Assembly (NCBI GenBank): GCA_964556895.1
Contig: CAZKYC010000010.1
Coordinates: 11,792 to 75,791 of the forward strand
DNA length: 64,000 nucleotides
Origin: Hinthialibacter sp964556895
GTDB lineage: Bacteria > Hinthialibacterota > Hinthialibacteria > Hinthialibacterales > Hinthialibacteraceae
Reading direction: 5' to 3'
Below the pieces are notes generated by a model, which was given only the letters and a program-made list of their open reading frames with translations, had not been told where the DNA came from and searched no databases. Both the position numbers and the translations under genes were made by a program. Below, piece by piece: positions 62,412 through 64,000 of this stretch. Each line of letters begins with the position of its first letter. Positions within the stretch are counted from its first letter, which is position 1.

Positions 62412-63140
62412 ATGAGACGACTCGATAACCAAATCGCAATTATCACCGGAGGCGGTCGCGGCATTGGCGCTGCGACTGCCTCGTTGTTTGTCAAAGAAGG
62501 CGCTCGCGTAATTATCACCAGCCGAAGCGAAGACCAGTTGACAGAAACGGCTGCAGAAATTGCCTCGCAATCTAATGACGACTGTATACACTACTTCGCG
62601 GCGGATGTCAGCGATGAAGAGCAAGTAGCCGCGCTGTTCGCTGAAACTCAATCCCGTTTCGGCGCGCCGGATATTCTCATTAACAACGCGGCGGTCATCA
62701 CCGTGAAACCGTTTGACGAATTTACCGTTGATGAATGGGATCAAATGATGGCGGTCAACCTACGCGGCCCGTTTTTGTGCAGCCGCGCCGCATTCAAAGC
62801 GATGCAAGTCAGCGGCAAGGGCGGCTCTATTGTGCACATCAGTTCACTCGCGGGTATCCGAGGGACGGAGAAGTTCCCGGGCATGTCAGGCTATGTCGTA
62901 TCCAAACATGGCGTGATCGGTCTTACCGAAAGTTTGAGCGTCGAGGGGCGTCAACACAACATCCGCGTGAATTGCGTCGCGCCGGGCGCGGTTGAGACCC
63001 AGATGCTGCGTGACGCGGCGCCGCATTTCAAGACCGAAACCGTTCCTGACGACATTGCCCAAGCGATTTTATACCTGTCTGATCCCGTCCAAGCGGCGTC
63101 AATCACAGGCGCGGTCATCGAAGTTCACAGCAACGCCTAG
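62412..63140 (+). CDS. Short-chain dehydrogenase/reductase in pterin operon
   Basis: A classical SDR of 242 residues, NAD(P)-dependent. The cofactor loop is TGGGRGIG (12-19), NNAA at about 91-94, catalytic Ser144/145, Tyr161 and Lys165 (YVVSK). FolM and PTR1 pterin reductases carry Arg in the TGxxxRxG loop; here it is Gly, so FolM is not supported. Its place between folE and the PTPS gene suggests it acts on a pterin or in folate synthesis, but the short-chain family is too broad to fix a substrate. The start lies two bases after folE. Confidence 0.88.
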   Translation: MRRLDNQIAIITGGGRGIGAATASLFVKEGARVIITSRSEDQLTETAAEIASQSNDDCIHYFAADVSDEEQVAALFAETQSRFGAPDILINNAAVITVKPFDEFTVDEWDQMMAVNLRGPFLCSRAAFKAMQVSGKGGSIVHISSLAGIRGTEKFPGMSGYVVSKHGVIGLTESLSVEGRQHNIRVNCVAPGAVETQMLRDAAPHFKTETVPDDIAQAILYLSDPVQAASITGAVIEVHSNA

Positions 63141-63158
63141 CCCATCTGGAGAAGCCCT

Positions 63159-63644
63159 ATGCCTTACCTATTGAGGGTTGAGAAACAATACCTGAAGTTC
63201 TCGTCCGCACACTTTACTTTGTTCCCTGACAGCCGCGAGACGTTGCACGGCCACAACTACACCGTCAGCCTCGAAGTTGAAGCCGATGCGCTGAACGACG
63301 GTATGGTGGTCGATTTTGGGCCGCTCAAAAAAGCGGTGCGGTCGATTTGTGACCATTTGGATGAAAAGGTATTGCTGCCGGAAACGCCGCGCATTGATCG
63401 CCGTGAAACAGGTGGTGTGCATGACCTGACCGTGGATGGCGAAGTTGAGTATCGCTTCCCGAAAGATGAAGTGATTGTCCTGCCGATTGAGAATGTCACC
63501 TGCGAGGCGCTGGCGTGGTATATCGTGATGGATGTGATGAAGTCGCGCGCCAAGTGGGATTCAACCCGCAGCGTCAAGCGCCTGCGCGTGTGGGTCGAAG
63601 AAACCCCCGGCCAACAAGGCGGCTACGAAGAAACGCTATCCTGA
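63159..63644 (+). CDS. 6-pyruvoyltetrahydropterin synthase family, PTPS-III type
   Basis: A 161-residue COG0720 protein. Zinc ligands are His18 (SSAHF), His30 and His32 (HGH). The position of the catalytic cysteine in QueD (CxxxHGH) is Arg26; instead Glu27 forms ExxHGH (ETLHGH). From published work on the family, ExxHGH marks PTPS-III, which turns dihydroneopterin triphosphate into 6-hydroxymethyl-dihydropterin and replaces FolB in folate synthesis. The protein is longer than QueD (about 120-140) through an insertion around residues 85-105. The operon with folE fits folate rather than queuosine. The 3'-terminal hairpin follows about 40 bases later. Confidence 0.85.
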   Translation: MPYLLRVEKQYLKFSSAHFTLFPDSRETLHGHNYTVSLEVEADALNDGMVVDFGPLKKAVRSICDHLDEKVLLPETPRIDRRETGGVHDLTVDGEVEYRFPKDEVIVLPIENVTCEALAWYIVMDVMKSRAKWDSTRSVKRLRVWVEETPGQQGGYEETLS

Positions 63645-64000
63645 AAACTAACATATCCCTATCATTCAATTTATCGAAAAATTCCCCCGAGATTGTCAAA
63701 AACCTCGGGGGTGAATTATGCTAAAGAATATACACTATTTCGAATAAGCCTCAAAATCTTTCACGCTTGATCGTTCATATATTTTGCCTCTTCGCTATTT
63801 AGTGTGGGTAGGGGGTAAAACCTCCGGGAGTTGGAATGCTAATTTCGCGCCGATGATATAAATCATCGTGATGAAATTTTGACGTTTCGAAACCCTCGCG
63901 AACGGGCTTTCGCCGCCGTTTCCCCGGGAACGTTTCCTCCTTCTACCCCCTGCCTGCGGCAGGCAGACCGCCTATCCAATAAAACACGGTTTAGTTGAAT
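63645..64000. other. Gene-free right end of the window
   Basis: No convincing frame is present in these 356 bases. Besides the hairpin at 63684-63711 there are further short inverted repeats: GATGAT-ATA-AATCATC near 63856, a near-palindrome around CCCCGGGAACG near 63925, and CTGCCTG-CGG-CAGGCAG near 63951. The sequence could hold a structured RNA or another dispersed repeat, but one copy and no context do not show which. Confidence 0.5.
63684..63711 (+). terminator. Hairpin after the pterin operon
   Basis: CCCCCGAG (63684-63691) and CTCGGGGG (63704-63711) form a perfect 8-bp GC-rich stem with a 12-base loop, 40 bases after the PTPS stop. No T-run follows, so termination would be weak or need Rho. 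Confidence 0.5.

Noticed and set aside
62412..63140. FolM or sepiapterin reductase assignment for the SDR
   Set aside because: The TGxxxRxG loop of FolM/PTR1 is not present, and a cysteine-type PTPS needed for biopterin is missing.
63159..63644. QueD (queuosine) assignment for the PTPS gene
   Set aside because: The catalytic cysteine of CxxxHGH is absent and Glu forms ExxHGH; there are no queC, queE or queF neighbours.

Overview
The window (about 64 kb, roughly 53% GC) is an ordinary, densely packed chromosomal segment of a flagellated, diderm (LPS-making) heterotrophic bacterium. I see no rRNA, tRNA, CRISPR array, phage or intact insertion sequence. Several gene types recall Planctomycetes and neighbouring uncultivated phyla: Tat-exported Gfo/Idh/MocA oxidoreductase, Tat-type sulfatase, a DUF1800-DUF1501 pair, many glycoside-active enzymes, and a Rho factor with a disordered N-terminal extension. 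MsbA-like and LpxH-like proteins indicate an outer membrane with lipid A. I cannot assign a phylum from sequence reading alone.

Layout. 1-4.4 kb: end of a flagellar operon (fliG-fliH-fliI-fliJ), in which FliJ is fused to a MotE-like domain. 4.6-6.2 kb: a secreted GH31 glycosidase. 6.2-15.1 kb, minus strand: a large GH2/GH106-like enzyme, argS, two Gfo/Idh/MocA oxidoreductases, a response regulator with a HEPN-like tail, and a GT4 glycosyltransferase. 15.4-17.6 kb, minus strand: t6A and ribosome-modification genes, with a 5-formyl-THF cyclo-ligase fused to TsaE, then tsaB and rimI. 18-23.5 kb: a sodium/solute symporter, an oligopeptide-type ABC importer without ATPases, and a TylF-type methyltransferase. 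23.5-26.2 kb: divergent PAP phosphatase and sulfatase. 26.3-34.75 kb, minus strand: polA-coaE-rho-msbA-GT39, tightly packed.

35-41.9 kb: a cyclic-nucleotide-binding regulator, a glycine-rich exported protein with a near-consensus promoter, an LpxH-like hydrolase, an AsnC regulator with an aminotransferase, an HD-GYP response regulator, and dapA. 41.9-49.2 kb: a TPR protein with a catalytically dead C39-like domain, msrB, small proteins, a Tat oxidoreductase, and ilvD. 49.4-59.9 kb: DUF1800/DUF1501, a tandem redoxin, a leucyl aminopeptidase, DAHP synthase, a NAGPA-domain protein, threonine synthase, and an SGNH hydrolase. 60-63.6 kb: a PNPOx-fold protein, a cytidylate-kinase-like protein, a 48-residue small protein, and a folE-SDR-PTPS operon whose PTPS carries the ExxHGH signature of the folate-type PTPS-III.

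The most unexpected material is between and within genes rather than in one gene island. Two families of short dispersed intergenic repeats are present: one about 175 bp with inverted ends and an 18-bp internal hairpin, and one of exactly 84 bp with a GC palindrome. There are also two domain fusions (FliJ-MotE; 5-FCL-TsaE), a receiver-HEPN-like protein, and the PTPS-III folate bypass operon. I found no convincing stand-alone new defence or mobile system.
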